The translations under genes were made by a program, and so were the position numbers. A stretch of DNA of 64,000 nt, taken from NCBI GenBank assembly GCA_001557505.1, contig LSAX01000013.1, forward strand, positions 1-64,000, given 5' to 3'. Each line of letters opens with the position of its first letter. Positions within the stretch are counted from its first letter, which is position 1. Under the pieces are notes generated by a model. It did no database searches. It was not told the origin of the DNA and worked only from the letters and a program-made list of their open reading frames with translations. Below are positions 23,730 to 37,658 of this stretch, piece by piece. Source of the DNA: Reticulascus tulasneorum. Its lineage: Eukaryota > Ascomycota > Sordariomycetes > Glomerellales > Reticulascaceae.

Positions 23730-26700
23730 TTTCAAGTCAAATTAACTATTTTAAAAAGCCGATTAGCATTGATCTGAGGCGATGGGGCCCTCGTGACAGC
23801 TCAATGCGAGCCGATAACGTCAGGTCCGCGGAGAGCAAAACTTACCCACCAACATTCAAGAGAGTGGTCAAGAGGATTGCCAAGTCAAATGCTTTAGTTA
23901 TTGGGACGCAGAGAATCGATTCCAGACTGTTGTGGCCGGCACAGCAAAAAAGAAACACTGAAGGCCGTTGTTGGCTTGGTTGCAAGTGTTTTGACGTTGT
24001 CGAAGGGGGAAGTGTTGATTGTTGCTGGGTGCTGAGCAACCAGAATTACAGCGATTGGTAGTTAAAAGACTCGGGAGAGATTGCGAGGCTCGGGAAACTC
24101 GTTTGGGTCCAACGAAAAAGCCGACGAACACTTCTATCCTCCTTCTTCGCAGTGCTTTTAGCTGCGATCGAGACGTAGACAGTCGACAATCGTGGGTTGA
24201 ATTGGCGACTTCGAAACGAATGTGGTGGTAGGAGGAAGGAAAAGGGGCGAGTGTGACAGGCGATGCAATGCAAGCCAATACCACGACCACACCACAAACG
24301 AGGGCGGCAATGAGATGAAGTTCGACAACGAGCTTCAACGGAGCGAGTGAGGTCTTGCAGGACAAGAAAGAAAGGAAAGAGAACCAGAGGAGGAGAGATT
24401 AGGCGTTGGTCCCTTTTTCCTCGTGAAGGTTAGGCGAAAGGAAGGAAGGAAGGAGAAAAAGGAGAGATCATGGACGCGGGAGAAGGAGTCGCAGAAGCGG
24501 ATCACCCTGGACAGGGAAGGGGAGGGAGGGATGGGAGAGTTCAGGTACGGAGGTACCTTCGTAATTGCATGGGACTGGGGTGTGTCAAGGTGGCTGTGGC
24601 ACATTCCCTGCACGAATCAACATGGCAAAGCGATTGAGAAATGAGACCGGTACATAGAGAGAGGGTGGAGCGGGGCGCCAAAGGGGGCGGGCAGACGCAG
24701 CTTGACACGGTCCAAGTTGTCGTGGAATTGGCCACAAGGGGTTGATCCAGGGCCAGTTTGGGTAGGGTGGACACGCACGAGATTGGCTTTTTTTTTTTTT
24801 TTGGCGCGATCCACTGGGCACTAGATGTCCCCCCGCCAGCCGGGCATTTACTGCGTTAGTGGGTAGCAGGAACTTGGAAGCACTGTTGACGGCGTGGCAG
24901 GAAGGGCTCCGGTGCACCGATGATACATGCCGGGCACTACGCGTCGCTCTGAGCCCTCCGCCCCCCCCCCGTACGAACAGACAGCAGCTCGTTCCTTATC
25001 CACCGTTACCGGCTCATCATTTTCTCATTCTTTTCTTTCGAGCTTTCCATTGAAAGGTTCGGCCATTCTCTAGTGCGAGGCCTGTTGAACTTTGGGTTTG
25101 CGTTTCTTCGTCGATCGCTGCGGCAAATGCCCATTTGGTCCTAAAATAGGCCAATGTGGCAATAAGGGGATCTGGACATCGAGATCGCTCCACCTTCAGC
25201 GAGAAGAAAAAAAAGGGCTGATGTACTGGCCAGGTACTCCACTGAACCCGCCACATCATCACCCCCTTTCCTTTCTTGTCAAACCCGCCGCCTGCAGATG
25301 CATGTTCCGGCAATCAAGTCTCTCCATGTCTGGAAAAGTTGGTTCTCAGGCAGCAGCTTTCGTGGGTCGACATCCTGTGAATCATGGCTCGCTCATCAAA
25401 AAGCAGGTTTGACAACCCTGTAAATGACCGAACGGCCAGGCCAACATGAAAATAAATGGCCAGTACAACACTGGATGGCAGGTGCGAAACGCACGGTAAT
25501 GTGCCAGTGCCAAGCCCCATCATGGAAGTTCAAAGATCGTACATATGTACATACATACATAAGGTAGTGTACAATCTGGATGACCCGGGCGGCACTAGCG
25601 ACTCATTTACGAGTCGGTGGAAAAAAACACAATACGAAAAAATTGCTAGCTGCTGCTTGGAATATCGTGTCCGGAGAGCTGCCACCGCAAGATGCAGATG
25701 ATTGCAGCAATTCAGCGAACCTTGGTGGATTATTCCAGTGTATTGCAGCAGGACTACCCACTGAAGGCCCACCGGGTGCATAATCAGTGGTGGTTACCTA
25801 AATACCTACATAGGGAGAGGGCAACGACGGAGTCGCTTCACGACACGAGGTAATGATGTGCTGATACGAGAAGGCACCAGCCACACAAGATGAACGTGTT
25901 AGCGGGGGGCCACTTGGGTGCCAGATCCATTCGGTCTCGTCTCTACCTGTTTTGGATGCTCTGTCCCAGGCCTGGCAATCCTCGAAGATAGTTATATGCC
26001 ATTCACACACCAGTTTGATATCAGAACTGGGACCTTCATTCATCTGCCAAAATAGTGCCTAGCAGAGACACATCGCTAGAGCCTTCTTAACGAAAGGTGA
26101 GTGTGCTGTCGCGAGCTACTTCTAGTGTACATGATGTACCTTCCATCCACCTTGCCACCCAATTGCTCGTGGTTTTAATGACAGGGTGCCATTTGGTTGT
26201 CAACTCGCATGTACACTGTATGCAGGTACAGATAGGTGGCGGCACGTTGAATGGTCAGCGAGTAATATCTATGACGATGCCGTCATTTATTCGAACCAGC
26301 CTGCTGCCAACTTCAACCCACCAGTTTCCAAGGCATTGAGCTGGTCAATGGTCGCCGCGATTGAACCGTTGCGCCCCCGTCCCGTCCCACTGCAGGGTGA
26401 TTAAATCATATCTTTCTACAATGGATCCTAAATAAGCCGTTATTTACTATTATGTAAGCATGGCGAATGCGCCGTGTCGGGATTGAGCAAAACCATATAA
26501 TCGTAAATGCGTTAACGCGTCTACCAATTCGAGCAGAGCCCATACACACACTATCTACCTATTGCCTCCACCTTACCTACACAGGTTAGGGGAGCCAGGA
26601 AGAGATAGGTCCGAAGTGTATTTTACCAGCCCAAATCGATTGTTCAGTCCTCGGCCCGTTCGGGAATCTGAAACTGCCATGAAATTTTTCTTTTAAAAAC

Positions 26701-27757
26701 CCAACAATTCGATGCCAGGTAGTTTAGGGGCGTATGAATTCGTAACTGTCGTGCACGAATAGCCTAATATACAAGGGCGAAGGATCATGTAATTTAACGG
26801 ATTTCTAAGGTTCCTGTATGTACCATCTCGCTTGTGACGTATGGGTGAATAGGCATGAAATTTCGCAGCACTACCTTACTGTGCGTGCGTGCATCCATGG
26901 CAGCTACATACAGAAGCAAAATGGGTAGATAATGTACAGTCCAGGTTGGAAGTCGGTGGGGGCGTAATCTTTTCGTACCCATGGCGGCCTGCTATATACA
27001 TGCCATACTGACTAAGGTAGGTAACTGTCTACCGGTAGTGTCGAACGAAGCCATGCACCCGAACATTCCGAATGATCCCAGCTGAGGCCTTGTAATCATT
27101 GGCTCCCTTTTCAGGCACTTCTTTCTAGGTACTGTACCTCTGCAAATTGACACCCAAGCAGGATGGCCAATAAATCTCTGCTTCACAGACGAAGAAGAGA
27201 CTGGCCCTGGATATTCCAGTAGCTACCGTAAGGAGATCCTCACGGTCCAAGCTCAAGTTTTTAATCCATTCGTCAAATTTGAGCTTTGAACGCGACAACC
27301 CGCCGACGTGACCCGAATTGTTCGTAGTCACCTTCAAGACCCTGCTCTGATCAGTTCGGTTTTTGCGTTAGTCTTCCTCACATTGTAGCAACTAGAAGAA
27401 TCACTCTTCACATGCATATAGCAGTACCTAGTAGAGAGAGGCTCACATGGCATAATCATTCCTGGGTAGCAGTTTGCTACTGCTACTCCATTTCATCAGC
27501 CAGCAATACAGCCTGGGCGGCGAGTTTGGACGGTGGGATCATGTGACTGCGCGATCTCGAATGTTCCCCCACTACCTTAGGTCCCGTTGCCCCCAGCAAC
27601 AGTACCAACTGGCGTGTTTCCTTCCGGAGTGGAACAGGAAGTCACATAGCTGTGAGGCTCTGATGATTTATCCAATCATCAATTGCCATGGCCCCGACTC
27701 CCTGGGCCCTATCGTTTTCTTAAGCATACCATTTTTGACATAGAGTTTCTTAGGAAG
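23730..27757. other. 4-kb intergenic between divergent FKS1 and the GCNA-like gene
   Basis: No gene recognised. The FKS1-proximal 1.2 kb is purine-rich on the plus strand (GGAAGGAAGG and GAAAAAGG runs around 24360-24520), so it is pyrimidine-rich on the FKS1 sense strand, as is common in strong fungal promoters and long 5' leaders. A 15-T run (24788-24802) and a 10-C run (24961-24970) are present. Many short frames overlap on both strands without motifs. The length suggests a long FKS1 5' leader or complex regulation (inference). Confidence 0.45.
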
Positions 27758-29693
27758 ATGGCAAAGACCCTTGAACTCTCATTCTCGAGCGATGATGAAT
27801 TCCCAGAGTTAGATGTTCTCTTGCGTCAGACCAGGAAACGGCAACCTCGCAAGTGTCTACAAGTCTCGCAAGCAGAAGACGATAAGATGGACCCAATAAT
27901 GAACTCCCAGCCTAGATGCGCCACATCGTCCACGAACAGCCCGGTATCAATCGGCCAGCGCGGAGGCTCTGCTGCCACGGCCATCTTAACGGTCCGTCGG
28001 CGAAAGTTGGGTCCTACTGTGGAAAACCATCTGTTAAAACCATGGAATGGAGGCAGGGAAAAGAGTACCGGCAGCGCCGCTGCAACATTGGAGAAACCTT
28101 GTCGACAACCTGGGACATATCGCCATCTACGCACTCGAAAGCACGAGGCGAAGTCAAAACCTGCATTATCGGATGCTGATACGGACCTGGATACCGATAA
28201 TAGTGACCAGAAGACCAAATTGGGAGATTCGTCTGAGTTCTTGGTTAGGTCCGACCTTGATAGTGAGGACGATGACAACTCGTCGAACTCGTTATCGAAC
28301 AAATCACCACTGAGAGGCCGCAGCAAGCCACAGGGGCATCAGGGACGAGGGCAAGCATCAAGAAATGATTTAGCGCCAGCTCTTGGGGGGGATTTCCTTG
28401 TTCGCAATGAAGAGCCTCGATATGTTCCTCGACAGAGACCAATCAGCCACGAGCTCCCGCCCATCCAGGCCAACGACGCGGAACACATCAGTCCTTATCC
28501 CTCGGGCATCGCGAAACGGTTTGCCCACACAACCATGTAAGGTCTATTCTTTGGCACATTGCCTAACGTGGCGGCTCTTTGTTGACCACCAGTCTAGAAC
28601 CACTGTGATTGGAGACGAGGGCGATATTCGGCCTTGTCCAGACCACCATCCCACCACTCCACCTTTAACACCAACAAGAACCCAGCCAAGGAGCTTAGTA
28701 TCGCCCAAAATTCTGAGTGCTATACCAAAAACACCACACAGACCAAGCATGGATTTGTTCTGGAGCCAAGAGTTCGTGGACGAGTGGAACGATGAACACT
28801 CTCCTAAGAAACTGCTCTTGCCCCCAGTGCCCAAAAGTCCATCCAAAGGACATGAAAAGAGTAGCAAGGCTAAATGTGCCACCGCCAAAGAAGCGAAGAA
28901 AAGTTTTGAGCAGAGCAAGCATCAGATCGCTGCTGCGTTTCTGCGGGAGCTTGATAGCACCGTGACGGAGGGCAAGCTAGAAGAAATGGCCAGAACCACA
29001 GGTGGAATACAGATCACTTGGAACAACAAACTCAACACTACGGCAGGCAGGGCGAATTGGAGGAGGGAAACGGTGCGCACCAACTTGGCTGATGGCACCC
29101 AGGCGTCCGTTACACATCGGCACCATGCGTCCATAGAACTCGCCGGAAAGGTTATCGACGACGAACACCGGCTCCTGAACGTGGTTGCTCATGAATTTTG
29201 TCATCTGGCAAACTTCATGGTCAGCGGCATCACAGGAAACCCACATGGTAAGGAGTTCAAGCAGTGGGCGGCAAAATGCTCCCTCGCTTTCGGCCATCGT
29301 GGTATTAATGTAACAACAAAACACTCTTATGATATCGATTTCAAGTATATCTGGGAATGTACTGGTTGCGGCACGGAGTTCAAGCGACATTCGAAGAGCA
29401 TCAACCCGGAGCGCCATCGATGTGGTGTCTGCAAGAGCCCTTTGTCGCAGACAAAACCAATTCCTCGACGGGCAGGCAAGGCCTCGGAATACCAGAATTT
29501 TGTGCGGGAACAAATGAAGGCTGTTAAGGAAGAAAATCCCGGTAGTCCGCAGAAAGACGTGATGCGACTGATCGCCCAGAGATGGTCTCGGCAAGCGGCC
29601 AACAGGGCAGTTCCTGTATCAAGCGCTTCGCCGGTAAATAGAGTCGACGATTTGGAAGATGTGGCAGACCGGCTCGAGGTTTTGTCTTTGTAA
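27758..29693 (+). CDS. GCNA/ACRC-like SprT-domain metalloprotease with HMG-like tail, 624 aa
   Basis: Exons 27758-28536 and 28598-29693, joined by a 61-nt intron (GTAAGG donor, TCTAG acceptor). The acceptor CCACCAG five bases upstream would bring a stop into frame. The first 430 or so residues are low complexity, with an acidic Ser/Asp stretch around residues 140-190 (DADTDLDTDNSD, DLDSEDDDNSS). The SprT-like domain follows, with the zinc protease motif HEFCH (H458, E459, H462), then a zinc ribbon with C514, C517, C535 and C538, then a short HMG-box-like segment (YQNFVREQMKAV...MRLIAQRWS). This order, acidic disordered region, SprT, zinc ribbon and HMG-like, matches animal GCNA and the fission yeast HMG/SprT protein. 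The family is linked to repair of DNA-protein crosslinks. The start at 27758 was chosen because MAKTLELSFSSDDEFPELD fits the usual family N-terminus; an in-frame ATG exists 75 nt earlier. Confidence 0.88.
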
Positions 29694-29933
29694 GACCGGG
29701 CTGCCTCTTTGCGGCCTGGAAAAGGGGTTTAGGGTAAACTTGTATTCATATGCGTTCACGGGCAGATGCTATTTTCTGGTAGCGGCGCATTGTGTCCTTG
29801 CATATTGTCCAAGTCATGTCATAATTCATAAATGACATTGTCATGCCTTCAGAACGCCACCCAACATCAAACTGTATGCCCAAGATTGTTGCGTGCCCAC
29901 GGCCGCACGACTTATTTCGCACCTTGCTGTGCT

Positions 29934-30651
29934 TTACACCTCGTCGAAGAGAGCCCAGTCCTTGACTTTGAAGCTCTCCCAGATCCTTGCAGCATACTCG
30001 ACCGCATCTCCAATCAACTGACCCTGCTTGCCGAGCTCCAGATCCACCTCGTCCTCGTCATACTCGCCTTTGATGTGCGGCACGTTGATTGTGATCAGGA
30101 TATCGGTCGACTCCTTTTCCAGTCTCAGGAGCGACAGAATGATGGCTGTGAAATCCGGCGCCGAGGTCCGCTCCTTCGATCTTTCCACTCGTGGGGTTTG
30201 AGTGGCAATCAGAGTATACGCTGGGATAGTCTCGCTGAGCGCGTGGGAGCATTAGCAACAGTTCCTGGTCCTTATAGGTGGACGAATGACGCGAATAACG
30301 AACCTGACACGAGAAAACAGAGTTTCCGTCGTATTCCAGACTTTTACGGTGTCAATATCGGATCCGACAAGCTCCTCCAGGTGGGTCGTCATGGCACGGC
30401 CATCCACCTCAGGACTGCTTCCGGCGGGTCCAACGCGCTCCGTGATATCAAATATAATGCTAGTGAAGCCATCCTGGTCGATGTAGACCTCTTGGTTGTC
30501 TGGGACTTGGCGCAGTTTGCTAATCTTCAGTCAGAGAAATGATCCAGCTAAAGTCTAGCGGGATGGGAACCTACCTAACGTCCGCAAACTTTTCGGGTAG
30601 GTCGCAAGCCAAGGCGCCTCCATACAAGGGGGTGCTCTTGTATCGGGTCAT
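29934..30651 (-). CDS. MOG1: Ran-binding nuclear import factor Mog1, 197 aa, three exons
   Basis: Exons (minus) 30651-30575, 30519-30304, 30234-29934; phases agree. The N-terminus has the hallmark LYGGALACDLPEKF followed by KLRQVPDNQEVY (exons 1-2), the site that binds Ran GTPase in Mog1. Then come SIIFDITERV, HLEELVGSDI and, in exon 3, YTLIATQTPR and DILITINVPH. The C-terminal helix (AARIWESFKV) completes the single alpha/beta domain. Mog1 stimulates nucleotide release from Ran and is needed for nuclear protein import. The junction at 30303-30235 uses a GTTCGT donor and a GCTAAT branch. The stop lies 240 bp from that of the convergent SprT gene. Confidence 0.9.
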
Positions 30652-31819
30652 GACTGGAAGACGAAAGGTTTGTCGGCGTCAAGATAAGATGGAGGTGCAG
30701 TTGCGAAATGGTCGCGGGCCGGGTTGGAGATGGATGCTGAAATGGGGAGGGAGGGAAGAACGCGGCACGGAGGTAATCCCCAAAATGCGAAAAGAGACCA
30801 ACAGCAGGATCTCTTGGAACTGAATCGGTCGACAGCCTGGCTGCCTTACGCAGTGCGTCTGTGGAGCCTTGTTCGAAAACTGGTGGTTAAATGCAGGCAG
30901 CCCAGCCAACCCTCAGCTCACCTGGGTTGCGATGTCGAGGGTCGAAAGTGGGGGGAGGGGTAATTGGCGCTTTTGGGGCGATGATGTCGACAGTGGGGTC
31001 CTGTCACATCCAAAAGCACTCTTGGTACCTAAGGTAACTAAGGTAACTAATAGGTAGGCATTGTCATCAATCACCTTATAACCTGGCCAGCTAGTCGTTG
31101 GATACCAGTACGTGCTACGTAGTACAGTTGTCCATAGTGCATGTACCTAAACATTCAGAACCGATGATCCTGGGCAGTGATTCCTTTCATCTTGCAGCCA
31201 CTGCTAGGCACCTGCGGTGTTACTATCGACATTAGGGCAGCCACAGTCACTGCGCAATGCAGGGCAGGGCTGTTTTGTTGTCTAGCTAGTGCCCGATGGG
31301 TTGGATCATGGCGGTATCAACTCACTGAGGTTGCCACGGGAAGAAACGAAGGAGAATATTGGGCCTCCTAAATGCTTGAAACCCTTTTAAGTTGTGATAC
31401 AGGGCAGCTTGCTTTCCCCTTCCCATACCTACCTTACCTGCTGTGATGTGGTCTGCCGGCGCAGTGCAATGGTTAACCGCACCTGGGGCAAGGTACTTAT
31501 CATCATGGACCGGCTACCTGCGTTTAACCTGACGGAATATCGTTGCATAGACCTTCGGCCCCTAGTTTCTCCTTGCCTGGTCTCTTAAATAAACCCGTCA
31601 CACTTGGCGCTCCTTCTTACTCACCCGTCCTTCTAAGTTGTCGAATTAATTAGTTGGGCTTATCACATCTCCGCATTACCTATTTATTCGCATCGCTGTC
31701 ATATTCATGGCATAGGTCAGCTCATCCTATCTCCAGATTCCACAAGTTCCCATCCCTTGCATTCGTCCTCATTCTCGTTTCTGGACCCTTCTTGCACAGC
31801 ACCATCTGTTTTAGTCACA
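30652..31819. other. Intergenic between divergent MOG1 and HNT1
   Basis: About 1.2 kb of promoter sequence for both genes. It includes short AAGGTAACT direct repeats near 31028-31048 and a TACGTAG palindromic patch near 31110-31125. Small frames show no motifs. No RNA gene seen. Confidence 0.45.
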
Positions 31820-32549
31820 ATGAGTGGCTTAGCTTCCTGCCTCTTCTGCAAGATCATCAAAGGTAAGGTTTGCCGTCGAAGTATATCTTGTCCTCGAATG
31901 GACCACATGGCATTGACAGAGGTATACCTTCGCAGGCGAAATCCCATGCCTCAAGCTCTTCGAGAGTGACAAGACCCTGGCATTCCTAGATATCAACCCT
32001 CTCAGTAGTGGCCATGCTGTACGTCTCCTCCGTTCCCCGGGGTTCATTCTGTAGTTGACTTATCGTACCTGCCATAGCTGGTCATTCCTAAATTCCATGG
32101 TGTCAAGCTTGCTGATATCCCCGATGAGCATTTGACTGAACTACTGGTACGCATATGATACCGAAACATCTTTCGATTCCCAGAAATCTCACAGTAGAAA
32201 GCCCGTGGTTAAGAAGCTAGTCATCGCGACTGGCGCCACCGACTACAACGTGTTGCAGAATAATGGCAGAATTGCCCATCAGCAGGTGGATCACGTAAGA
32301 AAGCCCCGGCTCTACATTTGGATGTCTTTTTAGACTAACCGGAGCGCAAAGGTTCATTTTCACATGGTAAAAAAACATCTCAGACTCACCCCACCCCTTC
32401 CCCTAGGATTCTTTCTGGCTAGGTTGCTTATTCCACGATAGATACCGAAGCCAACTGAAGAGCAGGGACTTGGCATACGCTGGCCGCAGCTGAAACCCGA
32501 CCAGGAGCAGCTCAAGGCCCTCTGTGAAGAGATCAAGTCTAAGATTTGA
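31820..32549 (+). CDS. HNT1: HIT-family nucleotide hydrolase (adenosine phosphoramidase), 136 aa, six exons
   Basis: Small Hint-type hydrolase that cleaves AMP-phosphoramidates. Exons: 31820-31862, 31936-32018, 32078-32146, 32202-32294, 32352-32366, 32442-32549, with introns of 55-75 nt. Motifs are CLFCKIIKG at the start (zinc/structural Cys pair of fungal HITs), FLDINPLSSGHALVIPK, then the histidine triad H96-V-H98-F-H100. H96 is the last codon of exon 4 and V97-M101 form the whole 15-nt exon 5, so the active site is assembled across two introns. The tail IPKP...GLGIRWP is typical. The length is normal for the family. No ORF search would find this gene, as the exons are short. The stop is 172 bp from the convergent CRAL-TRIO gene. 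Confidence 0.92.
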
Positions 32550-32721
32550 GACTTCTGCACGAGAGCACACACTCCTTTAATTATGTATGAAGCACGGTCT
32601 GCAATACACTCGCTCTTCACCACCCCTCCCAACTATGGACCATGTGTGCGTCCCAGATGTGATGAACTGCGCTGCTCCGCAAAATCGTCCCGCCGAGTCG
32701 GTTTACCCCTGACCAGACACT

Positions 32722-34780
<2,059 letters not shown>

Positions 34781-36120
34781 GGGCGAGTGAAATGTCCAAT
34801 GTCGGATGGCACTTCAAGGTTCTCAATCAAGTCTCAAGAAGTCTATCAGTCGGAGGCGGAGATGGGGTCTTGAAGCGGAAGCTTGCAGTCCCGGCAAGTC
34901 CAAGCAAGAATGCAACTCGGAGACTTTAATGGGGGCAAAGGAGGAAGAGTAAGTAGCCTATGGGCTGAAGGGGCTGTGCAAGAAATTAGGTATTGGGCAG
35001 CGAAGGAGTATACCAAAGGCCCCAAGGAATTAGTGAGCGTCCCGGTCGTCCAAACAGATGCACACAGTGGTTGGATGCTTGTTGCACTGCCGCGCTTGCT
35101 GACCGGGGAAATTGTATACTAGGTATGTATCTGCAGTTTAGAGGACAGTGTGGCGAATCTTAGGGCTGGAGTGCCCGGCGATGTGATTGCGTGTTCAAGA
35201 ATGGACAGGTCAGCCTGAGCAGTAAAGTGACGGTGAAGGATATAGATACGGGCGATTGGGGACATGGGAAGTTGTGTAGAGGTCAAATCCACATCCCAAG
35301 CAGGACTCTTTCGCACCACTACATGCCTTATGTAATAAACCTAAAGTTTGGCAACAGCCGGGGGGTCGGGCTACATTCATTTGCCGGGCTTTCCGGGCTC
35401 AAGCTAGCGTTGTCGGTCCGGGCAACAATACAAACTGCGGCAACTAGAATCTAAACAGATATTTTATAGATCCCGGGAAGCATAAGACGGCGACGAATAG
35501 CATAAATTCGGCATTTTCAGCTTTCATAATTCCCCAGGGGTTTCCAACAAAGGCGATGATGCGCATCGCGGACATGTATTGTAGGTTGCGTCACTTAAGG
35601 TAGGGACCCATTTCGAGTGAACCGATCCACAGCGCCCGAGCACAGATCACAGCCTCATTTGACTACGAAAATGAAAGAAAAATTGTTAAGTAGTTCACTA
35701 ATAGAGGACTCAGTCGGTAATCGGGGGTTTATATATATATATGTGTATAAACCTTAGAAAAGGGGCCATCTTGGGCAAGCCCCATTCCACAGCTGGGATA
35801 GAAAGTTCACAGGCACGTGCTTTGAAGCAGATTTGGGAAAAAGGTAAATCGACAGTACCTCCACATGCTCCGCTAATGATTGTACAGGGCACTTCAGACT
35901 TGTACCTACGTAGTACGTATTGGCTAGTGCGTAGTCGATGTGGCGTCAAGGCATATACGCGCCACGAGTTATGTACTACCCTATGTACGAGCACAACATG
36001 GGACGGATTGAATAGCCCCACCATCTTCAAGACCCCCTCCAAACATCGAGGAGAGCCCCATCGTGACCAGCAATTACCGCTACGGTCTGAGGTGTCTTAG
36101 GAGCGGTAAATACTCCAGCC
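34781..36120. other. Intergenic between divergent CSR1-type gene and DAM1
   Basis: About 1.3 kb, promoter regions of both genes. A short TA repeat (ATATATATATAT) lies near 35730 and a TACGTAGTACGTA palindromic patch near 35909-35921. Frames of up to 119 codons (35741-36100) overlap opposite-strand frames and have no motifs. Confidence 0.45.
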
Positions 36121-36935
36121 ATGTCTGGCACCGACCATCAAGACTCCGGCGAAAAGCGCTCCAGCTCTAGGACGCGTACATCGCGCCCGACTACCCCATT
36201 GCGTCCGTCGTCGCGTTCCTCGTTTCGCGAGTCTGCCAGAGCTAGCGTCGATGGCGGCGACGCATCCTTTCCACTAAATGTTTTCGAGCCGGCATTTGCT
36301 GAGCTCTCTGATGCAATGGCGGACTTGGAGGCCAACATGATGCATTTTCAGCTAATGCATGAGAGTTTGGCCCGATTTAGCGAATCGTTTGGAAGCTTCC
36401 TCTACGGCCTCAACATGAACGCCTTCTGCGTTGATTTCCCAGAGGTATGGCGTGTCAAATGGCGACCCGACCACTTTCGCTGGCTGACCACTTAGCCAGG
36501 GCCCCATTCCTGAATCCTTCCGTCGAACGAGACAACAAGACGATCTGTCAGGTGAGGAGAAGCTTCGGGGTTCGGGATGGCAGCAAAATCTAATACAATG
36601 TGTAGGTCTCATGCGGGGACAAGAGGGTAGGTCGGCGGGCGAGGTAGATGGCGAAACTACGTTTATGTAATATCTCGTGGCTGTTCCTTTAATCTACACC
36701 TCGTGAAACTGATCTTGATCATAGGACCACGGATACATCATTTGTCGAAAACCCGCCTCTCTCCACCAAATCCACACCAAAACTCGCGACTCCAGAACCT
36801 CCATCATCCCGTGTGCCGGCACCTTCGATCCGCGGCACTTCTGCAAGAGGAAGAGGAAGGGGCCGTGGGGGACCAGAGAGCCAACGAGGCAGGTTTAGTG
36901 GTTTGGCAAGACCACGAGGTCGTGGGGTACGATAG
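36121..36935 (+). CDS. DAM1: DASH/Dam1 complex subunit Dam1, 215 aa, four exons
   Basis: Exons 36121-36444, 36500-36551, 36606-36666, 36725-36935, with introns of 54-58 nt; all phases match. Dam1 is a fungal outer-kinetochore protein whose ring couples chromosomes to microtubule plus ends. The basic Ser/Arg/Thr-rich N-terminus is followed by the conserved helix block FEPAFAELSDAMADLEANM and MHESLARFSESFGSFLYGLNMNAFCVDFPEGPIPESF (exon 1 into 2). The acidic DGETTFM/TTDTSFVENPP element spans the exon 3/4 junction, and the tail is Arg/Gly-rich (GRGRGRGG), a likely microtubule-binding or disordered region. The stop is 237 bp from the convergent BUD20 stop. Confidence 0.92.
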
Positions 36936-37172
36936 GCCGCCATCGAGCACAAGATCCGGGCCGCGGGAGAGGCCAACGGTGCAGTCCATTTGGTGTGAAG
37001 CGGAAAATACCGAGTCTCAAGTCTGATCCGGGTTCATGTATCGTCGAGTATTTGAAGATAACTTGACAGACCTGCCGAGCCTAGTGGCTGGTCCCTTTCC
37101 CATCATGTCGGGACGGCCCAGGTCGTTACAACGCAGCAATTCAAAATTGCAGCCTAGGGATTTGTGTATACA

Positions 37173-37658
37173 TCAAGTCGCCATCTCGATTTCCTGATCC
37201 ACGCTCTTGGGCGCGTGGTCGGGCCTTCGGTTGTCCGTCCATAAACCCACCGCTGCTTCTGCTTCTTTTTGGGTGTAGGGTTCTTCAAGAAGCTGCTTGA
37301 CCCTTGCGAGCGGAGAACTGCTGTTAAAAAGAGGTCCCAAGGTAGAGCAGAAGAGTTGCACCAACCTGCGTTTGTGGGGTTTGCCCTTTCGGTGAAGTAC
37401 AAGGCTGGACTCAGTCTCGTACCATTTCGCACATTCCACACAATACCACTTCCCCAAGCCGGGCAGATCCTCAGATGCCTTTGTATCTTTGAACTGAGCA
37501 AGATGCCTCGGTGACTGTAGATCGGCTTTGATCTGATCTAAATCTCTGCGGTTGGAGAATCGGAGGTCAGTTGGAGTAAGATTGGTGGAATTTTTGCATG
37601 CTTCCTACCTTGTTTTTCTTCTTGTCTTCACTAACGTGCGCTTATTTGTGACACCCAT
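37173..37658 (-). CDS. BUD20: Bud20-type C2H2 zinc finger protein (60S shuttling factor), 119 aa
   Basis: Exons (minus) 37658-37609, 37545-37366, 37302-37173. The product begins MGVTNKRTLVKTRRKT, a basic N-terminus, then RDLDQIKADLQ, DLPGLGKWYCVECAKWY with C52, C55, H68 and H74 of one C2H2 finger, then PHKRR and the conserved EEPYTQKEAEAAVG. Yeast Bud20 is a nuclear shuttling factor that helps export pre-60S ribosomal subunits. The length agrees with the family. The last intron ends in CGCAAG, a weak acceptor, but the junction restores HKRRVKQLLEEPY exactly. Confidence 0.9.

Noticed and set aside
24046..24917. Open frames of up to 110 codons close to the FKS1 start
   Set aside because: Low-complexity text from purine-rich tracts; more likely FKS1 leader or promoter.
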